Assembly (NCBI GenBank): GCA_958431945.1
Contig: CAUASQ010000092.1
Coordinates: 1 to 6,596 of the forward strand
Direction of reading: 5' to 3'
Length of the DNA stretch: 6,596 nucleotides
From: an uncultured Collinsella sp.
GTDB lineage: Bacteria > Actinomycetota > Coriobacteriia > Coriobacteriales > Coriobacteriaceae
Shown here: positions 1-5,338 of the stretch, in pieces
How the letters are laid out: each line of letters opens with the position of its first letter
How positions within the stretch are numbered: the stretch's first letter is position 1
Position numbers and translations under genes: made by a program
Notes under the pieces: generated by a model
The model's input: the letters and a program-made list of their open reading frames with translations, nothing else
What the model was told of the DNA's origin: nothing
The model's database searches: none

Positions 1-2
1 CC

Positions 3-38
3 TCGACCAACGTCGCTTACGTCGCTCAGGTGCGTTAA
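3..38 (+). CDS. Probable 3' end of an unidentified plus-strand gene (partial)
   Basis: Reading from base 3 gives the peptide STNVAYVAQVR followed by TAA at 36-38. The codons (GTC, GCT, AAC, ACC, CAG) fit a GC-rich coding tail. A very strong intrinsic terminator begins about 30 bases after the stop and its T-tract lies on the plus strand, so some plus-strand transcript should end here. Eleven residues are too few to identify a family. The other two plus frames stay open across the terminator, which makes them less likely to be the true tail. The call rests mainly on position relative to the terminator. Confidence 0.45.
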   Translation, partial: STNVAYVAQVR

Positions 39-66
39 GTCGTACTTGCAAGCATGTTTGCATTGC

Positions 67-103
67 AAAGGGCCCGGAAGGCTTCGCCTTCCGGGCCCTT
101 TTT
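67..103 (+). terminator. Strong rho-independent terminator
   Basis: Bases 67-82 (AAAGGGCCCGGAAGGC) pair perfectly with 86-101 around a TTC loop, giving a 13-bp GC-rich core extended by three A-T pairs. It is followed by a T-run at 99-103. The T-tract orientation makes it a plus-strand terminator, ending the gene that stops at 38. The minus-strand reading has only three T residues after the hairpin and would be weaker. Confidence 0.93.
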
Positions 104-242
104 CTGTGTCAATGCCGGCACACGGCAAAACACGCACCCATTTCTTTACCAAAAGCGCGAAATCCACCTTTCGAGGCCCAAAAATAAAGTCCCAAGCGCT
201 AAAAGTGTTCGCCCGATGGCGAAACCACACCTTACCCGACGC

Positions 243-260
243 TGCTAAATCGTTTTAGCA
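243..260. promoter_or_regulatory. LacI-family-like operator palindrome
   Basis: The sequence TGCTAAATCGTTTTAGCA is an 18-base palindrome with matching arms TGCTAAA and TTTAGCA and a central CG. Only one symmetric position pair is broken. A/T-rich arms around a central CG are typical of LacI-family operators such as those of FruR/Cra, ScrR and RbsR. No sugar gene is next to it; the nearest downstream start is at 460. It could instead be a small RNA hairpin with a 7-bp stem and 4-base loop, or a chance palindrome. Confidence 0.4.
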
Positions 261-280
261 AGAGCCAGATCGACCGCGTT

Positions 281-408
281 TTCGGAAGTATGCGGCAAAT
301 TCTGAGACCTCCGAGCACACCCCGTTTTTTCGCAACAAAATGCCTGATAAACTGGCCTCAAAAGCCAGGTCTGCTCACAGGGTTCAGATTTTGCCGCATA
401 CTTCCGAA
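281..408. repeat. REPIN/MITE-like inverted-repeat element
   Basis: The outer arms at 281-304 and 385-408 are 24 bases each and match as inverted repeats at 23 of 24 positions; both read inward as TTCGGAAGTATGCGGCAAA followed by T or A and TCTG. The similarity continues inward at 305-324 against 365-384 (13 of 20), so the arms total about 44 bases with 36 matches, around a core of about 40 bases. A small CTGGC/GCCAG hairpin (352-356 with 364-368) sits in the core. As single-stranded DNA or RNA it would fold into one long hairpin. There is no T-tract after it, so it is not an ordinary terminator. Two inverted copies of a short unit around a spacer is the REPIN layout. Whether it recurs in the genome cannot be seen here. 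Confidence 0.75.
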
Positions 409-448
409 TTGACGCTGGCATCGCACGGTCCAAAAGCACATTTCGACC

Positions 449-454
449 AGGAGG
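449..454 (+). promoter_or_regulatory. Consensus Shine-Dalgarno fixing the start at 460
   Basis: AGGAGG lies 5 bases upstream of ATG at 460. The open frame continues upstream to an ATG at 340, but that ATG has no ribosome binding site and the added 40 residues would be encoded by the inverted-repeat element. This site therefore decides the start. Confidence 0.9.
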
Positions 455-459
455 ATATC

Positions 460-1533
460 ATGGACCTGACGCTATGCGGTCAATCCGCTTTTTACTATCA
501 CCGTATCCCGCCGCAGGTATTAGGGCTTTACCCCGCCATTAGCCTTGGCAATATGGATCGCAGATGTTGCGGCCTCGGAAGTCATGCAGTTGTAAAAGAC
601 CTGCTTCACGCACCGCTTCACAGGCTTGTATTCACTCGAGTACAATCCGGGTCGCGAAGCCTGTTTAAATCGCACCTCCTGACCCAAGAGCCGCCTCCCG
701 GGTCGTTTAGGCAAACTGAACATGGATTTGATGTCACGTCGCCCGAGTTTACGTTGCTCAGCCTTGCCACGCAGGTCTCACGCAACCAGTTACTCATGGC
801 TTGCTACGAGATGTGCGGCTTCTTTGCAGTGTTTAAGCCCTGCGAGCGAACGCAACAGCAACTTGATGAGGCAATGTCACTTAAGCTCATTCCGCCCGAC
901 TGTGGTTGGAAACGCGTTGTCGACACCAAGGGCAATGACACCAATTTGTGGAAGCGCCCGCCGCTCCTCAGCGCGGCGGATATCGCCGCGTTCGCCAAGC
1001 AGGCCGCAGGCCTGCGCGGCGTTAAACAACTGCGCTGGGCGGCCGAGCACATGACGGGGCAGACCGCCTCGCCCTTCGAAGTACAGACCTCCATGCTTGT
1101 CTCGCTCCCCCGCAACGAGGGCGGCATCGGCATCAACATCGCAAACAACGTGCGCATCCCACTCAGTGACGCCGCGCGCTCACTGTATGACAAAACCTGC
1201 TGCTACGCTGATATCCTCATCGAGAGCAACACCGACAGCATGGGCGTCATCTTGGAATGCCAAGGCCGCTCCGCCCACGATGGCGAAGCCGCAAGTCTCT
1301 CCGATGCCGAGCGCGCCACCGCGCTCACAAGCATGGGCTACGACGTCATCCAAATTACCTATGAGCAGATCAAGGACAAAAGGAGCTTTGGCAACCTTGC
1401 CGAACTCATTCATAAAAAGGCCGGGCTTCCCTACACCCCAAAGACCAAACAGGAGTGCGACGCCGAAGACGCTCTGCGGCTAGAACTGCTTGTCGATTGG
1501 GATGACCTATTCGTCATCGGACCAGCCGGCTAG
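460..1533 (+). CDS. AbiEi-like / DUF559-like PD-(D/E)XK nuclease-fold protein
   Basis: This is a 357-residue soluble protein with no signal peptide or membrane segment. Residues about 1-125 resemble the AbiEi-type antitoxin/regulator family: CGQSAFYYHRIPP near the start (5-18) and a segment of the form 'vTSPEfTLLsLA' (92-103) followed by a helix. Residues about 200-320 look like the DUF559/Vsr-type PD-(D/E)XK fold: SPFE (E207), N-E-GG (219-222), YADIL (D251), LECQG (E266-x-Q268), H273, then D282..R285 and a GYDVIQITYEQI strand-helix (293-304). Glutamine replaces the usual lysine of the ExK motif, so catalytic activity is uncertain. Related proteins are usually accessory, multi-copy genes tied to phage defence or toxin-antitoxin loci; that role is inferred. 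No partner gene is adjacent. GC content is about 53% over the first half and 60-70% afterwards. The start is set by AGGAGG. The stop overlaps the convergent gene. Confidence 0.75.
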   Translation: MDLTLCGQSAFYYHRIPPQVLGLYPAISLGNMDRRCCGLGSHAVVKDLLHAPLHRLVFTRVQSGSRSLFKSHLLTQEPPPGSFRQTEHGFDVTSPEFTLLSLATQVSRNQLLMACYEMCGFFAVFKPCERTQQQLDEAMSLKLIPPDCGWKRVVDTKGNDTNLWKRPPLLSAADIAAFAKQAAGLRGVKQLRWAAEHMTGQTASPFEVQTSMLVSLPRNEGGIGINIANNVRIPLSDAARSLYDKTCCYADILIESNTDSMGVILECQGRSAHDGEAASLSDAERATALTSMGYDVIQITYEQIKDKRSFGNLAELIHKKAGLPYTPKTKQECDAEDALRLELLVDWDDLFVIGPAG

Positions 1534-2378
1534 CAGCTAGCAATCAGAGGCAGCGCGGGCGCACCGGGTGATGCGACGCGGGCGGCAAAACCTGCCTCGG
1601 TCATCTCGACGACCTCGGTAAACGTTGCGTCAAAGAAGTCTTCGGTCAGCAGACGGTACGGCGGGTGATCCGGCTCGCCGGGATTTTCGCGCACGATCTC
1701 GTGCATGACGCCAATGGTCTTGAGCACGTACTCTTGCGGGATCGAATACTGACCAAACTGGGCTGCGGCGGTATAAAGGCGATCGGTCGCACGCGGGATG
1801 GAAACGATGCCGAGCGTCTTGCCAAACCAGTCAAAGTCGCCCTGCTTCTTAATGCGGAACTCCTCGCACGGCTTGCCGCCGTGCGCCTCGAGGTATTGGT
1901 TCACGCGGGTGTTCCACACGGTATCGGCCACGAGGTGAGACCAAACGCCCAACGTCAGGTCGAGCAACGACTGTGCCACGTCCTCGGGCGCGAGCGAAAG
2001 CTCGTCGGCACCGGGACCGGCAACCGGCTCGGCATCCCTATAGCGCTGGGGATAATGCACGCGATTAAGCCGCTCGCGCTCCTCGACAATCGACGTCGCC
2101 GCAGCCGGCATACCTATCGGCATGCCCTTGAGCAGCGGCGCCACATAGGTATCCCAAAACTCCTGTTCGCGCGGCTTGGGGATAGGCTCGGGCTTGGCAA
2201 AATGCGTGATGCGATACGGAATGGGATCGGCAATGCCAGGAACCATATAGCCCACAAAAATGTCCGGGACCACGCAGCCAAACAAAAAGGCATTGCGGTC
2301 GCGCACGTTATCGGCAAGCGTGCCGGCGCGCGCCAGCAGCCGTTCCGTCTGAGCGATATGAATATTCCAACTTGGCAT
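1530..2378 (-). CDS. Zinc-dependent phospholipase C-like family protein
   Basis: This is a 282-residue protein of the zinc-dependent phospholipase C type (PF00882-like). Family members use clustered His/Asp residues to bind zinc and cleave phosphoesters. Candidate ligands are W4 and H7 in the N-terminal MPSWNIH, D39 in the VVPDIFVGY segment, H59 in THFAK, and H148 with D152 in WSHLVAD, an H-x3-D pair typical of the family. There is no signal peptide or membrane segment, unlike secreted toxins such as clostridial alpha-toxin, so it is probably cytoplasmic and its substrate is unknown. An upstream in-frame ATG at 2417 is rejected because family similarity begins at MPSW and a likely extended -10 box lies between the two. 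A G-rich stretch (GGGGGTAG) precedes the chosen ATG. It follows the metal-uptake operon on the same strand after 79 bases, and may have its own promoter or receive read-through. Confidence 0.78.
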   Translation of the reverse strand: MPSWNIHIAQTERLLARAGTLADNVRDRNAFLFGCVVPDIFVGYMVPGIADPIPYRITHFAKPEPIPKPREQEFWDTYVAPLLKGMPIGMPAAATSIVEERERLNRVHYPQRYRDAEPVAGPGADELSLAPEDVAQSLLDLTLGVWSHLVADTVWNTRVNQYLEAHGGKPCEEFRIKKQGDFDWFGKTLGIVSIPRATDRLYTAAAQFGQYSIPQEYVLKTIGVMHEIVRENPGEPDHPPYRLLTEDFFDATFTEVVEMTEAGFAARVASPGAPALPLIASC

Positions 2379-2403
2379 AGCTACCCCCGTAAAAACCCGG
2401 ATA

Positions 2404-2436
2404 ACTATACCATTCACGGCACGTCACGCGCGTGAC
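2404..2436 (-). promoter_or_regulatory. Candidate extended -10 promoter with palindrome
   Basis: Read on the minus strand, TGGTATAGT (2412-2404) is an extended -10 box (TG, one base, TATAGT). It predicts a transcript start near 2397 and a leader of about 19 bases before the ATG at 2378. No good -35 box is present. The position where one would lie is covered by a perfect 14-base palindrome, GTCACGCGCGTGAC (2423-2436). This could be an operator or activator site, or chance. Confidence 0.45.
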
Positions 2437-2457
2437 CGCAACCCTACTGTGCAGCAA

Positions 2458-3252
2458 CTATTCCGCAGCGGCGCTCTCGGTTCCATACGACGGCACGGGC
2501 GTCTCGACCGCGTGGTGATATCGATCGATATAGACGGCACGGGCGCCCAGGCGTCGCACCAAATCCTGATGATGCGTACTCATCAAGACCGTCTTGCCGG
2601 CAGCGACATAGGCCAGCAAAAAGTTGACCACGATGTCGCACGAGTCTTCATCGAGCCCGTTGGTAGGCTCGTCGAGTACTAGGATATCGGGGTTCATCGA
2701 CACGACGGCGGCAAGCGCCACGCGCTTCTTTTGCCCGCCCGAAAGCTGATAGGGCGAGGCATCGACCAGGTCGGCAACCTGGAACAGCTCCATGGCGTCG
2801 CGGACGCGGCGCTCGAGCTCGCCTGTCGGCAGTCCCATCTGCGCGGGACCAAAAGCAACTTCCTCGCCCACCGTGGCACAGAACAGCTGGGCATCGGCAT
2901 TCTGGAACACAAAGCCCACGCGCTGATGAAAACGCTGAGCGGCTGCGGAATCCTTGAGAAACGCCGCATCGACCGTGTGCCCGTCAAACAGGTACGCGCC
3001 CGCGTCCGCAAGCTCAAGGCCGTTGATAAGGCGCATGATCGTCGTCTTGCCGCAACCATTGGGGCCAAGCAGAGCGACGAGCTCTCCACGGTTCACCTGC
3101 AGCGAAACGCCGTCGACCACCGTATGGCCCGCATAGGAAAACACCACGTCGCGGAACTCGATGAGCGGCGTGGTCTCGGTGCCGACAGCGTCGCTCGCGC
3201 CCATCACACCATTCGTATCGTTTGCCAAAACGTCGCCCTTCCCTATTAACAT
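2458..3252 (-). CDS. cbiO: ECF metal transporter ATPase (CbiO/NikO type)
   Basis: This is the cytoplasmic ATP-hydrolysing subunit of an energy-coupling-factor transporter for cobalt or nickel. In the 264-residue frame all ABC motifs are intact: A-loop Y40, Walker A GPNGCGKTT (63-71), Q-loop VFQNADAQLF (Q117), signature LSGGQ (170-174), Walker B ILVLDE (190-195) with DEPTNGLD, and switch H227 in STHH. The Q-loop form FQN-DAQLF is typical of EcfA/CbiO proteins. It is the last gene of the operon, 20 bases after the transmembrane subunit. The start is uncertain: ATG at 3252 has no clear ribosome binding site, whereas TTG at 3228 is preceded by GGGAAGGG at 7 bases, and the conserved domain begins only near residue 30. 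The first 29 residues look unstructured. No T-tailed terminator follows the stop. Only one ATPase gene is seen, so a homodimer is expected, as in CbiMNQO systems. Confidence 0.92.
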   Translation of the reverse strand: MLIGKGDVLANDTNGVMGASDAVGTETTPLIEFRDVVFSYAGHTVVDGVSLQVNRGELVALLGPNGCGKTTIMRLINGLELADAGAYLFDGHTVDAAFLKDSAAAQRFHQRVGFVFQNADAQLFCATVGEEVAFGPAQMGLPTGELERRVRDAMELFQVADLVDASPYQLSGGQKKRVALAAVVSMNPDILVLDEPTNGLDEDSCDIVVNFLLAYVAAGKTVLMSTHHQDLVRRLGARAVYIDRYHHAVETPVPSYGTESAAAE

Positions 3253-3272
3253 CGACGGCTAGGCCGCCCGCA

Positions 3273-4115
3273 TTACAGCACCGCGCACAACACGGCGAGC
3301 AGTACCACGACGGCCGCGTAAACCGCATCGCACCAGGCAAAACCACTCCGCGCAGTCGCCGGGTACACACCGGCAAAACCGCGGCAGAGCATGGCCTCGT
3401 CCATCGCGTGGCTGCATTCCATCGCCTTGATAAAGGTCATGCCCATGATACCCGCGATTGAATCGGTACGCGAAAACCCCTCAGGCGCGCGGCCCACGCT
3501 GCGCAGCATGACCGATTCGGTGAGGTCGTGCGCCGTGCGTCCCAGCACCTCGATATGCTTGAGTGCCATATCAAAGGTGAAGATGACCTCATCGGGCAGA
3601 TGCAGCAGTTTGAGCGCCGCCGACATGCGGTTCCAGGTGAGTGTCCACGAAACACCCAGCACCAACGACACGTTAATGAATGTCTTGAGCGCGATCTTGA
3701 GCATGGTGCCCGCGGCAGAAGCGCCCAGCAGCAGGGCGGGCAGCGCCAGAACCACGGCAAACCCCGCGGCTGCCAACGCCGGCACAAAGGTAGCGCGCAG
3801 CCCGCGTACAGGGCGCACCGCGACCAGCACCAGCGCGATCGCCGCCATCAACATGAGGTACAGCGGGCTCTGCGTCAGACACACGCACAGGACGCAAACG
3901 AACATCCCCACCAGGCGCACCGGAGCCGAAACGCAAGAAAGGGCGCGGTCGACCATCGACCCGCCCTCGTGTGCGCCTCCACCCAGGCGAACCCGCTCAA
4001 GCAGGCTCGCCAGGTGCAGGACATTCTTTTGCATCACACGATGCCGAGCCCCCACGGGCTCATATCGCTCCTCGGCCGCAAGCCAGCTAGGCAGCTCGGC
4101 TATTGCCATGAGCAC
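3273..4115 (-). CDS. cbiQ: ECF transporter transmembrane T subunit (CbiQ/NikQ type)
   Basis: This is the integral-membrane scaffold that couples the ATPase to the substrate-binding subunit. Of 280 residues, 1-60 are a hydrophilic cytoplasmic N-terminus. Hydrophobic segments lie roughly at 66-100 (probably two), 112-135, 140-160 and at the extreme C-terminus (about 262-280). The cytoplasmic coupling helices carry MLRSVG (203-208) and EAMLCRG (240-246); the second closely fits the A-x-x-R-G motif that CbiQ/EcfT proteins dock into the ATPase. The start is GTG at 4115 with AAGGA 5 bases upstream; ATG at 4109 is an alternative. The start lies inside the upstream gene with a 29-base overlap, implying translational coupling. 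Its place between M and O matches known cobalt/nickel ECF operons. Confidence 0.88.
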   Translation of the reverse strand: MLMAIAELPSWLAAEERYEPVGARHRVMQKNVLHLASLLERVRLGGGAHEGGSMVDRALSCVSAPVRLVGMFVCVLCVCLTQSPLYLMLMAAIALVLVAVRPVRGLRATFVPALAAAGFAVVLALPALLLGASAAGTMLKIALKTFINVSLVLGVSWTLTWNRMSAALKLLHLPDEVIFTFDMALKHIEVLGRTAHDLTESVMLRSVGRAPEGFSRTDSIAGIMGMTFIKAMECSHAMDEAMLCRGFAGVYPATARSGFAWCDAVYAAVVVLLAVLCAVL

Positions 4116-5172
4116 CGCTTTCCTTGACCGTCAGCGAGACCAGGCGGAATGCGATGGTAAGCACCGCCACGCCAATGACACCCGAGAGGATATACATGGC
4201 AGCCTGGCCGGCAAAGTCAAGACCCTGCTCCTCGGAATAGGCCTGCAGATAATCGCCCGTGGGCAGCGTGTCGGCAAAGGTCGGAGCATCGAGGCCGACC
4301 GAAGCCTTGAGGCTCGTGTCGCCAACCTCCTGAACCGCGGTCGCTGCGCCCTCGGCGTCCCACTCGCCCCAGGCGTCACCGGTAGCAAGCAGGCCGAGCG
4401 GCGTGGCGATCACCAGAACCACGACGAGGATAATCGTCGGGATGATCGAAGTCTTCTTGGCAGTCGCGGCCTTAGCAGAAAGCAAGCCATCAGTCGCCTC
4501 GGGCCCAACGATGATGCCCGGCGCCGTCTTCTTAATGAAGCCGTAGATAGCAGCAGACGCGACGCCCTCGACCACGCCGGCAACCAGCATATGCGGAATC
4601 AGCATGGCGGGAATGGAGACCGACAGCGGAAAGGGGCAGTACAGCGGAGCGCCCGAGGCGTTCGTGAAGAGCATCGGCTGGATACCGAACTCGATCGCCG
4701 CGCATAGGGCCGCCACGCACAGACCGACCCAGCCGGCAACTACGGCCGAGACCGCGGTGCCCCAGCTCTTGTCGTGCAGGCGGCTATTGAGCGCGCGGAA
4801 CACGACAGCTGCGACAAACGGCAGCACAAAGGCCATGTTAAAGCAGTTGGCGCCAAAGGACAGGATGCCGCCGTCGCCAAACAGCAGCGCCTGCAGCGCC
4901 AGTGCGACCGAAACCGCGATGCATGCAGGCTCCGGCCCCAGCAGCAATGCGATGAGCGCGCCGCCGACGGCGTGACCCGTGGTACCACCGGGCAGAGGCA
5001 CGTTGAACATCATGAGCAGGAAGGAGAATGCGGCGCAGATGCCCAGGAAAGCCATGTGCTCGCGGTCGAGCGTGGCGCGCACCTTCTTGATGCAGTGGAC
5101 CCACACGGGCACCATCGCCACCGCCATGACGGCATCGGTCTGCGGGGATAGGTAGTTATCTGGAATGTGCAT
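4087..5172 (-). CDS. cbiM: CbiM/NikM metal-binding permease with fused N-like C-terminal domain
   Basis: This is the substrate-specific membrane subunit of an ECF importer for Co2+ or Ni2+. The N-terminus MHIPDNYLSP is the family hallmark: the free amino end and His2 bind the metal. H67 in the GTTGHAVGG segment fits the third ligand position known from NikM2. Residues 1-222 form the M core with several hydrophobic helices (for example 14-28, 41-56, 70-98, 112-126, 140-160, 186-212). After a linker (223-241) comes a membrane segment (243-262), an extracytoplasmic stretch starting GDAWGEW (265-271), and a last membrane segment (about 326-350). This two-helix tail has the topology of CbiN/NikN, so M and N appear fused; 361 residues is far longer than M alone (about 220). 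GGGAGG lies 5 bases before the ATG. It is first in the operon and is preceded by a promoter and a NikR-like operator, which favours nickel; cobalt cannot be excluded. Confidence 0.93.
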   Translation of the reverse strand: MHIPDNYLSPQTDAVMAVAMVPVWVHCIKKVRATLDREHMAFLGICAAFSFLLMMFNVPLPGGTTGHAVGGALIALLLGPEPACIAVSVALALQALLFGDGGILSFGANCFNMAFVLPFVAAVVFRALNSRLHDKSWGTAVSAVVAGWVGLCVAALCAAIEFGIQPMLFTNASGAPLYCPFPLSVSIPAMLIPHMLVAGVVEGVASAAIYGFIKKTAPGIIVGPEATDGLLSAKAATAKKTSIIPTIILVVVLVIATPLGLLATGDAWGEWDAEGAATAVQEVGDTSLKASVGLDAPTFADTLPTGDYLQAYSEEQGLDFAGQAAMYILSGVIGVAVLTIAFRLVSLTVKESGAHGNSRAA

Positions 5173-5189
5173 ATATGCCTCCCGGTTGT

Positions 5190-5212
5190 CGGCGCACGGA
5201 ATTGCAGCGCCG
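5190..5212 (-). other. Small leader hairpin of the metal-transport operon
   Basis: CGGCGC (5190-5195) and GCGCCG (5207-5212) form a 6-bp stem with an 11-base loop in the untranslated leader, a few bases upstream of the GGGAGG ribosome binding site. It has no T-tract. The leader is only about 90 bases, too short for a cobalamin riboswitch, and I see no NiCo riboswitch core. The function of this hairpin, if any, is unknown. Confidence 0.35.
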
Positions 5213-5229
5213 CTTGAATAACCTTGCCA

Positions 5230-5257
5230 GTGTTACGTATTGTTAGATTCGTAACAC
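5230..5257. promoter_or_regulatory. NikR-like operator (GTGTTAC-N14-GTAACAC)
   Basis: Two perfect 7-base inverted arms, GTGTTAC (5230-5236) and GTAACAC (5251-5257), are separated by 14 bases. One further pair (G5237/C5250) extends each arm to 8. The overall 28-base span equals that of the enteric NikR operator. The arm sequence and spacing match the form I recall being proposed for NikR in delta-proteobacteria. It begins a few bases downstream of the predicted transcript start, a position that would block transcription when nickel-loaded repressor binds. The nikR gene is not in the window, so the regulator's identity is inferred. Confidence 0.72.
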
Positions 5258-5267
5258 GCCGCCGGGT

Positions 5268-5296
5268 ATCATAGCAAAACGGCACACTGCCAACAA
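5268..5296 (-). promoter_or_regulatory. Promoter of the cbiM-cbiQ-cbiO operon
   Basis: On the minus strand, TTGTTG (5296-5291) is followed after 17 bases by TATGAT (5273-5268), and TGC directly before TATGAT makes an extended -10 box. The predicted start is near 5261, giving a leader of about 90 bases to the ATG at 5172. The NikR-like operator lies immediately downstream. The -35 box is inside the loop of the pheT terminator hairpin. Confidence 0.7.
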
Positions 5297-5312
5297 AGCA
5301 GTGCGCCGTTTT
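5276..5312 (-). terminator. Intrinsic terminator of pheT (potentially bidirectional)
   Basis: Bases 5276-5290 and 5298-5312 form a 15-bp inverted repeat with one mismatch (a G-U pair in the minus-strand RNA) around a 7-base loop. On the minus strand the hairpin ends in TTTT, placing it as the terminator of pheT about 106 bases after its stop. The plus-strand reading also ends in TTTT and could stop antisense transcription. Its loop and downstream flank contain the promoter of the next operon. Confidence 0.85.
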
Positions 5313-5338
5313 GTAATACTTCCGTCACATATGATTGG

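Larger units (their letters stand above)
104..459. other. Gene-free intergenic stretch with repeat element
   Basis: This 356-base stretch has no convincing gene. Short open frames at 46-258, 245-439 and 340-459 lack ribosome binding sites and recognisable protein character. It holds a LacI-type palindrome at 243-260, a long inverted-repeat element at 281-408 and the ribosome binding site of the next gene at 449-454. Bases 104-240 are relatively A-rich and show nothing I can name. I found no convincing -35/-10 pair for the gene at 460. The best is CTCACA (374-379), 17 bases, CATACT (397-402), which is weak and lies inside the repeat arm. Confidence 0.7.

Noticed and set aside
46..258. Plus-strand short open frames across the terminator
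   Set aside because: They run straight through a strong intrinsic terminator, lack ribosome binding sites and have low-complexity, basic translations.
352..368. CTGGC/GCCAG hairpin as a terminator or attenuator
   Set aside because: The stem has only five base pairs and no T-tract follows; it is treated as part of the repeat core.
245..439. Minus-strand 64-codon open frame spanning the repeat element
   Set aside because: It starts with GTG without a ribosome binding site and its composition follows the inverted repeat; both strands reading similar LPHTSE peptides is a by-product of the palindrome.
340..459. In-frame extension of the nuclease-fold gene back to ATG at 340
   Set aside because: AGGAGG sits 5 bases before ATG 460, the upstream ATG has no ribosome binding site, and the extra residues are encoded by the repeat element.
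1665..2435. Plus-strand 256-codon open frame opposite the phospholipase-like gene
   Set aside because: Its composition is Arg/His-rich and shadow-like, and the minus strand carries the coherent family motifs.
3391..4707. Long plus-strand open frame of 438 codons opposite cbiQ and cbiM
   Set aside because: It is rich in Arg/Ser/Ala with no recognisable domain, as expected for the antisense frame of GC-rich genes; the opposite strand encodes clear ECF subunits.
5173..5260. Cobalamin or NiCo riboswitch in the operon leader
   Set aside because: The leader is only about 90 bases and I see no B12-box or NiCo core; only a 6-bp hairpin is present.
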